Positions 9,263-17,219 of a DNA stretch of 64,000 nt are shown piece after piece. The notes beneath the pieces are model-generated. The model was not told the DNA's origin. It saw only the letters and a program-made list of their open reading frames with translations, and made no database searches. The position numbers and the translations under genes were made by a program. Source of the DNA: Rhodococcoides corynebacterioides NBRC 14404 (GTDB lineage: Bacteria > Actinomycetota > Actinomycetes > Mycobacteriales > Mycobacteriaceae); contig NZ_BCWV01000001.1 in assembly GCF_001894765.1 (NCBI RefSeq), positions 211,577 to 275,576 on the forward strand, given 5' to 3'. Position 1 is the first letter of the stretch. Every line of letters begins with the position of its first letter.

Positions 9263-9312
9263 TGCAACAGCGTGTTGCAGACAAAGTTAGTGCAACTGGC
9301 TGTCGCAGACAA
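9263..9312 (-). promoter_or_regulatory. paired palindromic operator-like sites upstream of the AurF-like operon
   Basis: TGCAACAGCGTGTTGCA (9263-9279) is a perfect inverted repeat with 7-base arms. A second, imperfect copy, TGCAACTGGCTGTCGCA, lies at 9291-9307. Both are followed by GACAA, so the unit is about 22 bases repeated every 28. The pair starts 31 bases upstream of the oxygenase start codon. The most likely binder is the TetR regulator encoded at the end of the operon; that is inference. Confidence 0.6.
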
Positions 9313-9336
9313 GGGGCGAGTGGGGATCCGGCCGTG

Positions 9337-9549
9337 AGCAGGGGGTGCGCCACCCGATCCGCGGCAGTTCCAGCAGTCCGCTGCAGCTGCAGCCGACGCG
9401 GATCACCGGAAGTCCCGCGGATCCGGCCGCGCTGCGCAGCCCGCCCAGCAGGGGGGCGCCGCCCGATCCGCTGCAGTTTCAGCAGTCCGCTGGAGCTGCA
9501 GCCGACGCGGATCACCGGAAGTCACGCGGATCCGGCCGCGCTGCGCAGC
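9337..9549. repeat. two tandem imperfect copies of a ~104-bp non-coding repeat
   Basis: Copies at about 9337-9440 and 9447-9549 match closely (CAGTCCGCTG, AGCTGCAGCCGACGCGGATC and CGGATCCGGCCGCGCTGCGC are shared), with a period of 109-110 bases and a few substitutions. A truncated unit (GGATCCGGCC) precedes them at 9324-9333. Within the first copy GATCCGCG and CGCGGATC form a stem. There is no coding frame. The repeats fill the gap between the oxygenase operon promoter and the stop of the tyrosine phosphatase gene. Origin unknown. Confidence 0.75.
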
Positions 9550-9559
9550 GGGCCCCCGA

Positions 9560-10075
9560 CTACCGCGCCCGGTACCAGGCCTCGAACAGCGGCTGCAGGC
9601 AGTCGGCGATGACCTCCCCGACGGCCTCGAAGACGGCCGAGTCCTGGCCGATGGGATCCTCGATGTCGAGGTCGGTGACGGGGGAGGCGGCGCGGGCGGA
9701 GAACCAGGCCGCGGGGTCGACCACTCCGGTGCGGCGCGCGAACTCGGCGGCCTCGCGGAGGGTGTAGGTACGACGGAGGGTGCGCGGGGCGACGGTCAGG
9801 ACCTCGTCGCGATGCCCGGCGGTCATGGTGACGACGATGTCGGCGTCGGTCGCGATGGCCGGGGTGAGCCGTCGGGCGGCGAAGCCGGTGGGGTCGCCGC
9901 CGAGCGATTCGAGGACGGCGGCGGCGTGGGACTCGACGCCGTGGCCGACCACCGCGCGCACGCCGGCGCTCTCGGCGGTGACGTCGACCTGCAGCTCGTC
10001 GGCCCACGCCGTCGTGAGGCGTTCGGCCGTGGGGGAGCGACAGATGTTGCCGGTGCAGACGTAGAGCACGCGCAT
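9560..10075 (-). CDS. low-molecular-weight protein-tyrosine phosphatase
   Basis: This 171-residue protein opens with the LMW-PTP P-loop VCTGNICRSP (nucleophile Cys at residue 7, then Arg). The late Asp needed as general acid is in DIEDPIGQD (about residue 143). The length is normal for the family. Such phosphatases (Wzb/PtpA type) reverse BY-kinase autophosphorylation in polysaccharide systems, and the BY-kinase at 3022-4524 is the obvious partner. The start ATG at 10075 gives MRVLYVCTGN, the standard N-terminus. It follows the second GGDEF gene by 22 bases. Confidence 0.9.
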   Translation of the reverse strand: MRVLYVCTGNICRSPTAERLTTAWADELQVDVTAESAGVRAVVGHGVESHAAAVLESLGGDPTGFAARRLTPAIATDADIVVTMTAGHRDEVLTVAPRTLRRTYTLREAAEFARRTGVVDPAAWFSARAASPVTDLDIEDPIGQDSAVFEAVGEVIADCLQPLFEAWYRAR

Positions 10076-10097
10076 GAGCGGAAGTGTAGGGGCCGGG

Positions 10098-11258
10098 TCA
10101 GGCCACGTCGTCGTACGGCCGCCGGTGCGGCGTGGAGTCGGAGCGCGTCGTCGAACGGTCGCCGGGAGCATCCGGTGGGCAGTGCGCGGTGTCGAGGCGG
10201 TCGCCGCCGTCGCGCTTCGCGTCGTACATGATGCGGTCGGCCCGTCGGAGCAGGTTGTCGACGTCGCTGTGATCGCGCCGGAGCCCGTCGGCGCTCTGCC
10301 ACGCGAGGCCGGAGCTGGCGGTGACGGGCACGGGATCGTCGCCGGAGTGCACGGACTCGTGGACGGCGGTGAAGCGGGTCCGGAACAGCGACGCGGGCAC
10401 GGCCGCGACCACGCCGAATTCATCGCCGCCGAGGCGCGCCGCGACGGCCCACCCGTCCGTCGCGGCGCGCAGGCGTTCGCCGACGCGGCGGAGGACGTCG
10501 TCACCGCCGGCATGGCCCAGGGTGTCGTTGACGTGCTTGAAGCCGTCGAGGTCGATGACCAGGGCACCGACGACGTGATCGGCCGGTAGGTGCATGTGAC
10601 TGTGGCCGGCCACCATCTGGTGCAGGCCGCGTCGGTTGAGCACGCCGGTGAGGGGGTCGTCGGCGGACCGGTAGGCATCGTCCCGGAGGTGGAACAGCGG
10701 CACCTGCGTGAGCAACGGCATGAAGGCGAACAGGGCGGCCAGCACCAGCAGCTGGACGACGAGGAGAGTCGTGTCGCTGTCGGACCCGCGCGCGGCGATC
10801 ACCATGAGGATCGCGGACCCCGACACCGTCGCGCCGACGTGGAGAAACAGCGCCGTCATCGGCAGGAAGTGTCCGCAGTAGACGCCGACCACGAGGAACG
10901 CGGTGGCCAGGGTGAACGCCGTCGGCGCATCGGCGACGGACAGCAGCGCGCAGAAGATCAACAGGTCCGCGCAGACGACGAAGAGCACGGACTGGTGGTA
11001 CGTCGGCCACGGTCGCGTCCACCAGAGCACGGCGACCACGATGCCGCCGACCATGCCGGTGGTCATCAGCGCCGACCCGGCCGCTCCGGTCGGTCCGATC
11101 GGGCTGAGGAACAACGCTCCGCCCGCCACGACCATCGTCAGGACGATCCCACCGATGCTGCGCCGGTAGTGATCCAGCAGCCCGTGTCGCCGCATGTAGT
11201 CCGGGAGCGCTGCGTAGTCGAACGGCAGGCGCCGCCACCGAACCAGCAGACGGAACAT
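10098..11258 (-). CDS. membrane-anchored diguanylate cyclase (GGDEF domain)
   Basis: This 386-residue protein has about six membrane helices (residues 35-200) and a C-terminal GGDEF domain containing DDPLTGVLNRRGLHQM, VIDLDGFKHVND and the catalytic loop LGGDEFG. The architecture matches the protein at 1203-2312, so the two are probably paralogues. The start ATG at 11258 gives MFRLLVRWRRLPFDYAALP; open frame further upstream is antisense to the NDH-2 gene. It probably shares a transcript with the tyrosine phosphatase gene. Cyclic-di-GMP control of polysaccharide is a reasonable inference from the setting. Confidence 0.88.
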   Translation of the reverse strand: MFRLLVRWRRLPFDYAALPDYMRRHGLLDHYRRSIGGIVLTMVVAGGALFLSPIGPTGAAGSALMTTGMVGGIVVAVLWWTRPWPTYHQSVLFVVCADLLIFCALLSVADAPTAFTLATAFLVVGVYCGHFLPMTALFLHVGATVSGSAILMVIAARGSDSDTTLLVVQLLVLAALFAFMPLLTQVPLFHLRDDAYRSADDPLTGVLNRRGLHQMVAGHSHMHLPADHVVGALVIDLDGFKHVNDTLGHAGGDDVLRRVGERLRAATDGWAVAARLGGDEFGVVAAVPASLFRTRFTAVHESVHSGDDPVPVTASSGLAWQSADGLRRDHSDVDNLLRRADRIMYDAKRDGGDRLDTAHCPPDAPGDRSTTRSDSTPHRRPYDDVA

Positions 11259-11453
11259 GAGGACAACTCCCGAGACACAGGGGGATGAGCGACGCGAAGC
11301 AGGACCGAATCTCGTGAGAAGAGTACCGAAACCTACCGACTGGATCGTTAGTGCGTCCGAAGTGTTACAGAAGCAACGTTCGTCGGGCGGTGAGACGACG
11401 GACAACCGGGTACACCTCGACGCACCGTTCGCACGCCGAGGAGGATGACCAGG

Positions 11454-12800
11454 GTGACCGCCCAGCAGATCGACCCCGACGCCGATCGACTCCCACGTCG
11501 CCGCCCGTCCGTCGTCGTCATCGGGGGTGGCTTCGGCGGCCTCTACGCCGCGCGACGACTTCGTAAGGTCGACGGCGACGTCACCGTGCTCGACCGCGGC
11601 ACCTCGCACGTCTTCCAACCTCTGCTCTACCAGTGCGCGACGGGACTGCTGTCCGAAGGATCGATCACCTCTCCGCTGCGCCATCTGCTGCGGCGGCAGA
11701 AGAACACGCACGTGGCGCTCGGCGAGGCGTCGGGCATCGACCCCGAGAACCGAACCGTCACCGCAACGCGCATGGACGGGTCGACGTTCGAGTTGCACTA
11801 CGACTACCTCGTGGTCGCCGCGGGCATGCGGCAGAGCTACCACGGGCACGAGGAGTTCGCGCAGCACGCGCCGGGGATGAAGACCGTCGACGACGCCCTG
11901 GCGATCCGACGCAAGCTCATCGGTGCGTTCGAGATGGCCGAATCGCTCCCCACCCCGGAGGAACGACGCCCGTGGCTCACGTTCGCCGTCTCGGGTGGCG
12001 GCCCGACGGGGGTGGAGATCGCCGGGCAGATCCGCGAACTGGCCACGCGTGCCCTCGAGCACGAGTTCCGGGCGATCGATCCCGGCGAGGCGCGGGTGTT
12101 GCTGTTTCACGGCGGCGATCGCGTGCTGGAGTCGTTCGACGAGCGCCTGTCGGCGAAGGCGCAGAAGACGCTGGACGCCGTCGGCGTCGAGACGCACCTG
12201 GGCGTGCACGTCACCGACGTTCGCGCCGACGGCATCGAGACGACGACGAAGAAGGACGAGAAGGTCACCTCTTACGACTGCCGAACCGTCCTGTGGACGG
12301 CGGGTGTCGAGGCGGTGCCGTTCGCCGGGACTCTCGCTCGGGCCCTCGGAGTCTCTCAGGATCGCGGCGGCCGCATTCCGGTCCAGCCCGATCTGTCCGT
12401 CGCCGGCCACCCCGAGATCTACGTGGTGGGCGACGTCAGTGCGCTGAACGACCTGCCCGGTGTCGCCGAGGTGGCCATGCAGGGCGGACACCACGCCGGG
12501 GCGATGATCGCGAAGAGCCTCGAGCGGGGTCAGCGGCACTCCACGCCCTTCCGGTATCGCGATCTCGGATCCGCCGCGTACATTGCTCGTCGTCACGCGT
12601 TGCTGCAGGCGGGTCCGATCCAACTGTCGGGGTTCGCAGGATGGGCGGCGTGGGGTGCGATCCACATCGCCTTCCTCTCCGGCCGGCGCAATCGGGCCGG
12701 AACCCTGATCAACTGGGCGGCCACGCTGGCCTCCGGAACGCGCCGCGAGCGTGCGGTGACCTTCGGCGATCCCGAGACCGCGCGCAGACCGTACACCTGA
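11454..12800 (+). CDS. ndh: type II NADH dehydrogenase (NDH-2)
   Basis: This 448-residue flavoprotein has the FAD-binding fold VVVIGGGFGGLYAARRL near its N-terminus and an NADH-binding fold VSGGGPTGVEIAGQI near residue 175. The family motif AMQGGHHAG and a C-terminal amphipathic membrane-associating region follow. It oxidises NADH and reduces menaquinone without pumping protons. The GTG at 11454 is preferred because the GAGGAGG ribosome site (11438-11444) lies 9 bases before it; an ATG at 11445 abuts that site. It diverges from the GGDEF gene across about 195 bases. Confidence 0.9.
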   Translation: MTAQQIDPDADRLPRRRPSVVVIGGGFGGLYAARRLRKVDGDVTVLDRGTSHVFQPLLYQCATGLLSEGSITSPLRHLLRRQKNTHVALGEASGIDPENRTVTATRMDGSTFELHYDYLVVAAGMRQSYHGHEEFAQHAPGMKTVDDALAIRRKLIGAFEMAESLPTPEERRPWLTFAVSGGGPTGVEIAGQIRELATRALEHEFRAIDPGEARVLLFHGGDRVLESFDERLSAKAQKTLDAVGVETHLGVHVTDVRADGIETTTKKDEKVTSYDCRTVLWTAGVEAVPFAGTLARALGVSQDRGGRIPVQPDLSVAGHPEIYVVGDVSALNDLPGVAEVAMQGGHHAGAMIAKSLERGQRHSTPFRYRDLGSAAYIARRHALLQAGPIQLSGFAGWAAWGAIHIAFLSGRRNRAGTLINWAATLASGTRRERAVTFGDPETARRPYT

Positions 12801-12937
12801 CCCGAACCGGGTCGCGCGTTCGTGGAGAGCGAGTAAAACCGTCGGGGTGACGCCTGTCGGTGTGTTTCGTTACACTTCGGGACGGAAAGCAGCGCCGGTG
12901 GTCCGGTCCGCTGCACGCGAACTGTCGAAGGCGGCTG

Positions 12938-14416
12938 ATGAGCTCGGTTCTCGGGGTGTCCGTGGGCACCAGTGCGGTGCGCATGGCCAGCCCCGTGCGC
13001 GAGGTGCACGCGGGGTCGACCGCGCGGTTCCGCCACCGTGTCATCGACACCAGCTTCGACCCGGCCGAGCAGCTCGCCGCCCAGTCCATCGGTGAGGTGC
13101 TGGCAGATCCGGCCATGCCGGACCCCATCGCGGCCACCGGCGTCGCTTATCGCGACGATGCGCAGGCCGGTGCCGTCGCCAAGGCCATGGCCCGCCAACA
13201 CATCGCGAACTACCGCCTGGTGCCGGAAGTCCACGCCGCGATCGGCTTCCTGCGGACCACCGGCGACCTGGAGGGGTTGCGGACGGTCGCGTTGTACGAC
13301 CTCGGCAGTTCCGGCCTGTCCGTCACCGTCGTCGATCTCGAGACCGGCGAGGTCCTGGCGTCGGAACGCAGCTTCGTGGTCAGCGGCAATCTGTTCGACG
13401 CCCTGATCCGGGACAACCAGATCGGACGCCAGCAGCCGGGCGCCGACGGCGTCGACGAGCGGGAGTTCGAGGCTCGCTGTCGAGTCGCCAAGGAGCAACT
13501 GTCCACCAACGGCGCGGTGTGCATACCCGGGATGGGCGGCCTGATCCTGCTCTCCCGCGAGGCGTTCGACGCCATGGCGACGGTCCCGATCGAATCGTCG
13601 GCCCGGCTGACGCGGGACGTCCTCGCCCGCGTCGACCGTCCGGTCGACGCCCTCGTTCTGGTCGGCGGCGGTGCCCGTATCCCGCTCGTGCAGGAGACGC
13701 TCGCCTCCTGGGTGGGTCTGCGCACCATCACGCCCGACGAGCCGGAACTGGTCGCCGCCAAGGGCGCTGCTCTGTCCGCGACGCCGGTCGAGCACGCTTC
13801 CACCGTCGTGGCGCCGATGGGGCACGCTCCCACCGTCGCGGCGCCGGTCGACGACGCCCGTCCCGCGCCGGTCGCTCCTCGGCCGGGGCCGCCCGTCGAC
13901 CCGGGGCCGGCCGCCGACGAAACCGCACCCGAGGACGCTCCCCGGTCGAGCGGCATGGCCTACAGCGAGGTCGCGGATCCGCGCTCGGCGGAGACGCCGG
14001 CATGGCTGTCCGGGGACACCGGTGCACCGTCGTCGGAGGGGTATCGACGGCGCTCCAAGGCGCCGCTGTTCGCCGCGCTCGGTCTGGCCGTCGCGGCAGC
14101 GGTCGGCCTCGTGCTGGGCTACGGCGGCACCTCGTCGCGAGCGGTGGACGACGCGTCCACCGGTGCCGAGGTCACGACGACGGTGCCCGTGACCACCACG
14201 CCGCGAGCAACGACCACCCCGCCGACGACCACGCCCCCGCCGCCGTCGCCCACCACCACCGTCGCACCGCCCGTCGAGGACTCGGCGCCGGTGTACGAGG
14301 CGCCCGCTCCGGCGCCTGCGCCGGCTCCGGCCCCGGCGCCGCTGATCCCGGGCCTGCCGCAGTTCCAGCTGCCGCCCCCGATTCAGTTGCCCCCGTTGGT
14401 TCTTCCGCGCTTCTGA
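12938..14416 (+). CDS. membrane-anchored Hsp70-like actin-fold protein with Pro/Thr-rich exterior tail
   Basis: This 492-residue protein has a shortened Hsp70/actin ATPase fold: VLGVSVGTSAVRM (phosphate-1 region), VALYDLGSSGLSVTVVD (phosphate-2), and VLVGGGARIPLVQ (adenosine motif). There is no Hsp70 substrate-binding domain. A linker, one membrane helix near residues 375-397, and an extracytoplasmic tail rich in Thr/Pro, then Ala-Pro repeats, follow. The start ATG has AAGGCGG just upstream. It is one of five related proteins in the window. The function is unknown; topology suggests an ATP-driven cytoplasmic sensor linked to the cell wall. Confidence 0.82.
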   Translation: MSSVLGVSVGTSAVRMASPVREVHAGSTARFRHRVIDTSFDPAEQLAAQSIGEVLADPAMPDPIAATGVAYRDDAQAGAVAKAMARQHIANYRLVPEVHAAIGFLRTTGDLEGLRTVALYDLGSSGLSVTVVDLETGEVLASERSFVVSGNLFDALIRDNQIGRQQPGADGVDEREFEARCRVAKEQLSTNGAVCIPGMGGLILLSREAFDAMATVPIESSARLTRDVLARVDRPVDALVLVGGGARIPLVQETLASWVGLRTITPDEPELVAAKGAALSATPVEHASTVVAPMGHAPTVAAPVDDARPAPVAPRPGPPVDPGPAADETAPEDAPRSSGMAYSEVADPRSAETPAWLSGDTGAPSSEGYRRRSKAPLFAALGLAVAAAVGLVLGYGGTSSRAVDDASTGAEVTTTVPVTTTPRATTTPPTTTPPPPSPTTTVAPPVEDSAPVYEAPAPAPAPAPAPAPLIPGLPQFQLPPPIQLPPLVLPRF

Positions 14417-14452
14417 TACTTCCGCGCTTCCGGTACTTCCGCGCTTCTGATA
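14402..14452. repeat. 17-bp unit in three tandem copies across a stop codon
   Basis: CTTCCGCGCTTCTGATA occurs at 14402-14418 and 14436-14452, with the variant CTTCCGCGCTTCCGGTA between them at 14419-14435. The TGA of the Hsp70-like gene lies in the first copy. Because 17 is not a multiple of three, copy-number changes would shift what follows that stop but not the protein itself. Confidence 0.8.
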
Positions 14453-14507
14453 CCGACGCGAGCGCCGTAGCCCCCCGACGACGCCACCGCGAGGGGTGGC
14501 GCCGCTG

Positions 14508-15059
14508 CTACGGCGATCGCGTCGGTGTGCACTCGTTGTCGAGTGCGGCCTTGAGGTATCCGGCGGTCTGATAGACGTAGCTCCACGCCCACTCGACGAC
14601 GTTCTGCGAGGTGGGGTTGGCTGCCATGGTGACGCGGCCGGAGAAGCACTGCTCCACGATGAAGCGCGCGCGGGACAGGTGCGGGGTATAGGTGACCACG
14701 ATGACGTGGTGCCAGTTCTTCTCCTCCGCGAGCGCGGCGATTTCCTCGGCCTCGCCTTTGGTGGAGTACGGATCGGGGAGGAAGCAGCTGACCGTCACCG
14801 AGTAGTCGCCGTCGCAGATCTGTTGCATCCGAACGTCGTCCGGCCCGACGGAATTGGACAGCACCACCTCCGGTGCGTATCCGCTCTCGGCGAGGTCGAT
14901 GCCGTAGTGGAAGCGGGCGTAGGGCTCCCCGCCGAGCACGACGACGGCGTCGGCGGGCTCGAGGGGATCGACTTGCGGGTGGACGTACACGGGCCATCCC
15001 GCCGCGATCACCACCGCGAGCAGAGCCGTGCACGCCACCAGGAGGCGGCGGAGGGTCAT
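14508..15059 (-). CDS. YdcF/SanA-family (DUF218) protein
   Basis: This 183-residue protein has an N-terminal membrane anchor (VACTALLAVVIAAGWPVYV) and a DUF218 fold: ADAVVVLGGEPYARF, EVVLSNS, a STKGEAEEIAALAEEKNW helix, and VIVVTYTPHLSRARFIVEQC. Proteins of this family (ElyC, SanA, YdcF) act in envelope or polysaccharide metabolism in other bacteria, without a settled reaction. It sits 6 bases after the sugar transferase stop on the same strand and is likely part of the same operon. Confidence 0.85.
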   Translation of the reverse strand: MTLRRLLVACTALLAVVIAAGWPVYVHPQVDPLEPADAVVVLGGEPYARFHYGIDLAESGYAPEVVLSNSVGPDDVRMQQICDGDYSVTVSCFLPDPYSTKGEAEEIAALAEEKNWHHVIVVTYTPHLSRARFIVEQCFSGRVTMAANPTSQNVVEWAWSYVYQTAGYLKAALDNECTPTRSP

Positions 15060-15065
15060 GGTCGA

Positions 15066-16640
15066 TCAGCCGCCGGTCCGCCGGAGCACGGCCATCACCG
15101 TGCGGAGGAGAATCTTGACGTCGAGCCAGAGCGACCAGTTCTCGATGTAGTAGTTGTCGTAGAGCGCGCGGTCCTGCAGCGAGGTGTCGCCGCGGAGTCC
15201 GTGCACGGCGGCCCACCCGGTGAGTCCTCCCGGAACACGGTGTCGCGCACTGTATCCGGGGATCTCGCTGGCGAACTTGTCCACGAAGTGCGGTCGCTCG
15301 GGCCGCGGGCCCACCAGGTCCATGTCTCCCTTGACCACGTTCCACAGCTGCGGGAGTTCGTCCAGCGAGGTCGCGCGGAGGAACCGGCCGAGGCGACCGA
15401 TGCGCGCGTCCTGCGAGATGTTCCAGGTGGTGTCGGCTTCCTCGCGCGACGCCGGTTTCATCGAGCGGAACTTCAGGCATTCGAACACCCGACCGTCCGC
15501 GGTGACGCGGATCTGGCGGAAGAGCACCGGTGCCGTGGGATCCGACAACCGCACGGCCACCGCCACCGTGGCGAGGACGGGGGCGAGGGCCACCATGGCA
15601 AGCGCGGCCAACAGGCTGCTCACCACGCGCTTGACGCCCCACGCGAGGGACCGGTGCACGTCGCGGCGGATGCGGACCAGCGGGATGGCGTGCAGACGGT
15701 CCATGTCACCGGAGACCGACACGAACTCGAACAGCCGAGGGACGACGAAGATCTCGCAGTCCATGCGGTCGCACTCGCGCAGCAGCGTGAGCAGAGCGGA
15801 CTCGCGCATCGCCGAGAAGGCGATGACGACCGTGTCGATCTGCCGCACGGCGATGTAGGCCCGCAGTTGGTTGGCCAGCGGCTCCACCGGGATGCGGCTG
15901 GCCACGATCGCCGGCATCGGCGAATCGTCCAGCAGCGCATGGGGTGCGAGCCCGTGCTCGGGATAGGCCTGCATGCTCTCGACGAGTCGCCCCGCGACCT
16001 GGCCGCTGCCGATCACCACGGTGCGACGCTGGAACCGGACGGACCGGCGCAGGCGACGGGTCACCACGTAGGAGAGCTGTCGGCCGACGATCATCGCCAC
16101 CAGCACGGCACCGGCCACGGCGGTGGCGCCGCCGACGGACGTCCAGGGCGCGGTGATCACCACGGCGACCAGGGTGGCCACGGCCACGGTGGTGGCCATC
16201 CGCGGCAGGTCGTCGAGGACGGACAGCGTCAGGCGTTGCCGACGCTGGTGGGGGACCACCACGGCCAGCACCACCAGGACGGCGAGGAGGAGGCGGTTGC
16301 CGGCGAACGGCACCGCCGCGAGGGCGACGATCAGGGCCGCCGTCTCGAGCAGCACGCCGAGCACACCGTTGAGATGCAGCGCCAGCCACCGAGAGCCCCG
16401 GCTCCGCGGCGCGGACATTCCGGGCCGCAGCGGGATCGGCTCGGCGAGACGATCGTCGACCGGCTCCGTGCGCGGCGTCGGCGCACCCAGCCGTGCCGTC
16501 GCGCGCTCGTCCGTGCGCGGCGTCTGGTACTGCACCTCCTCGGCGCGGCGGGCGAAGCGAGGCAGCAGATTGTCCGGCTCGGTTTCCGGGACGGAATCGG
16601 AGAGGCGGAGAGGTGCGGTGTCGGAATGTGACGTGGTCAT
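15066..16640 (-). CDS. exopolysaccharide polyprenyl-phosphate glycosylphosphotransferase (sugar transferase)
   Basis: This 524-residue protein starts with a charged cytoplasmic leader, then four to five membrane helices (residues 90-190), a nucleotide-binding-like domain (VVIGSGQVAGRLVESM), and a C-terminal bacterial sugar transferase domain containing VLFRQIRVTADGRVFECLKFRSM, LRATSLDELPQLWNVVKGDM and LVGPRPERP. It should transfer the first sugar-1-phosphate to undecaprenyl phosphate and so initiate the polymer assembled by the 19-31 kb cluster. Its start overlaps the stop of the ACP gene by four bases (ATGA), an unusual direct coupling to a carrier protein. Confidence 0.92.
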   Translation of the reverse strand: MTTSHSDTAPLRLSDSVPETEPDNLLPRFARRAEEVQYQTPRTDERATARLGAPTPRTEPVDDRLAEPIPLRPGMSAPRSRGSRWLALHLNGVLGVLLETAALIVALAAVPFAGNRLLLAVLVVLAVVVPHQRRQRLTLSVLDDLPRMATTVAVATLVAVVITAPWTSVGGATAVAGAVLVAMIVGRQLSYVVTRRLRRSVRFQRRTVVIGSGQVAGRLVESMQAYPEHGLAPHALLDDSPMPAIVASRIPVEPLANQLRAYIAVRQIDTVVIAFSAMRESALLTLLRECDRMDCEIFVVPRLFEFVSVSGDMDRLHAIPLVRIRRDVHRSLAWGVKRVVSSLLAALAMVALAPVLATVAVAVRLSDPTAPVLFRQIRVTADGRVFECLKFRSMKPASREEADTTWNISQDARIGRLGRFLRATSLDELPQLWNVVKGDMDLVGPRPERPHFVDKFASEIPGYSARHRVPGGLTGWAAVHGLRGDTSLQDRALYDNYYIENWSLWLDVKILLRTVMAVLRRTGG

Positions 16641-16978
16641 CGACGACTTCCCGGAACGGACGCGGCGGCGTCCTTCCTGCCGTCCGTACCGTCCGTGCCC
16701 TCCAGTACGAGGGCGAGCGCGGCGCGGATGGTGGCGATCGAGGCGAAGGTGGACTTGCGCAGCAACACGTCGGGGAACTCGGTGCCGATGGAATCCTCGA
16801 GGTCGACCAGGACGGCGACGCTGGCGTGCGACGTCAGCCCGGCATCGAAGAGGTCGTCGGAGTCGGTGATGGTCCACGCGTCGACGGGAAGCCGGCCCGC
16901 TCGCTGCAGCGAGCTCCGCACGAGGTGATCGTGCGAGGCGACGGGTGCGTCGTTCGGTGCGGGCGCCGACTGCGTCAC
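16637..16978 (-). CDS. acyl/aminoacyl carrier protein, copy 1
   Basis: This 113-residue protein contains one carrier domain with the motif DDLFDAGLTSHASVAVLVDLED; Ser50 is the expected phosphopantetheine site. The following segment (EFPDVLLRKSTFASIATI) closely resembles the second ACP at 37803-38060. The start was moved to GTG 16978 because AAGGAG at 16987-16992 lies 8 bases upstream; a GTG at 16987 overlaps that site. It is coupled to the sugar transferase, so the carried group is probably used in surface-glycan synthesis. The cargo is unknown; homology to the ligase-linked copy suggests an amino acid. Confidence 0.85.
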   Translation of the reverse strand: MTQSAPAPNDAPVASHDHLVRSSLQRAGRLPVDAWTITDSDDLFDAGLTSHASVAVLVDLEDSIGTEFPDVLLRKSTFASIATIRAALALVLEGTDGTDGRKDAAASVPGSRR

Positions 16979-17142
16979 GGGGCTCACTCCTTCGAAGTAC
17001 CTCGGACCGGCGACGGTCCATTCGTGTGCGTGTGCGCACCGCCAGTCGGTGACTGTCTGCGCCCCGCGGCGACACCCGTCGACGAGCGATGAGAAACTGA
17101 TGCGGCCCGCTGCTGCGGGGCGACTCGGTTGTCACGGAGAAC

Positions 17143-17161
17143 TATATACGAGTCGTTTCCG
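17143..17161. promoter_or_regulatory. AT-rich element upstream of ACP copy 1, resembling one upstream of ACP copy 2
   Basis: TATATACGAGTCGTTTCCG at 17143-17161 resembles ATACACGAGTTTGTTTCGG at 38135-38153: both share ATA-ACGAGT followed by GTTTC with a one-base gap. Both lie upstream of minus-strand carrier-protein genes. Here the element sits in the divergent gap with the acetyltransferase gene. A promoter or regulator site is inferred; the match is short and imperfect. Confidence 0.3.
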
Positions 17162-17219
17162 TACCGCACGATTGTTTCTGGCCCCGCGAAAGTACCGATA
17201 CTCTGTCGAGGTGTCCGTT

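Noticed and set aside
9337..9549. CRISPR-like repeat
   Set aside because: Only two units with a near-continuous 109-bp period, no variable spacers and no cas genes.
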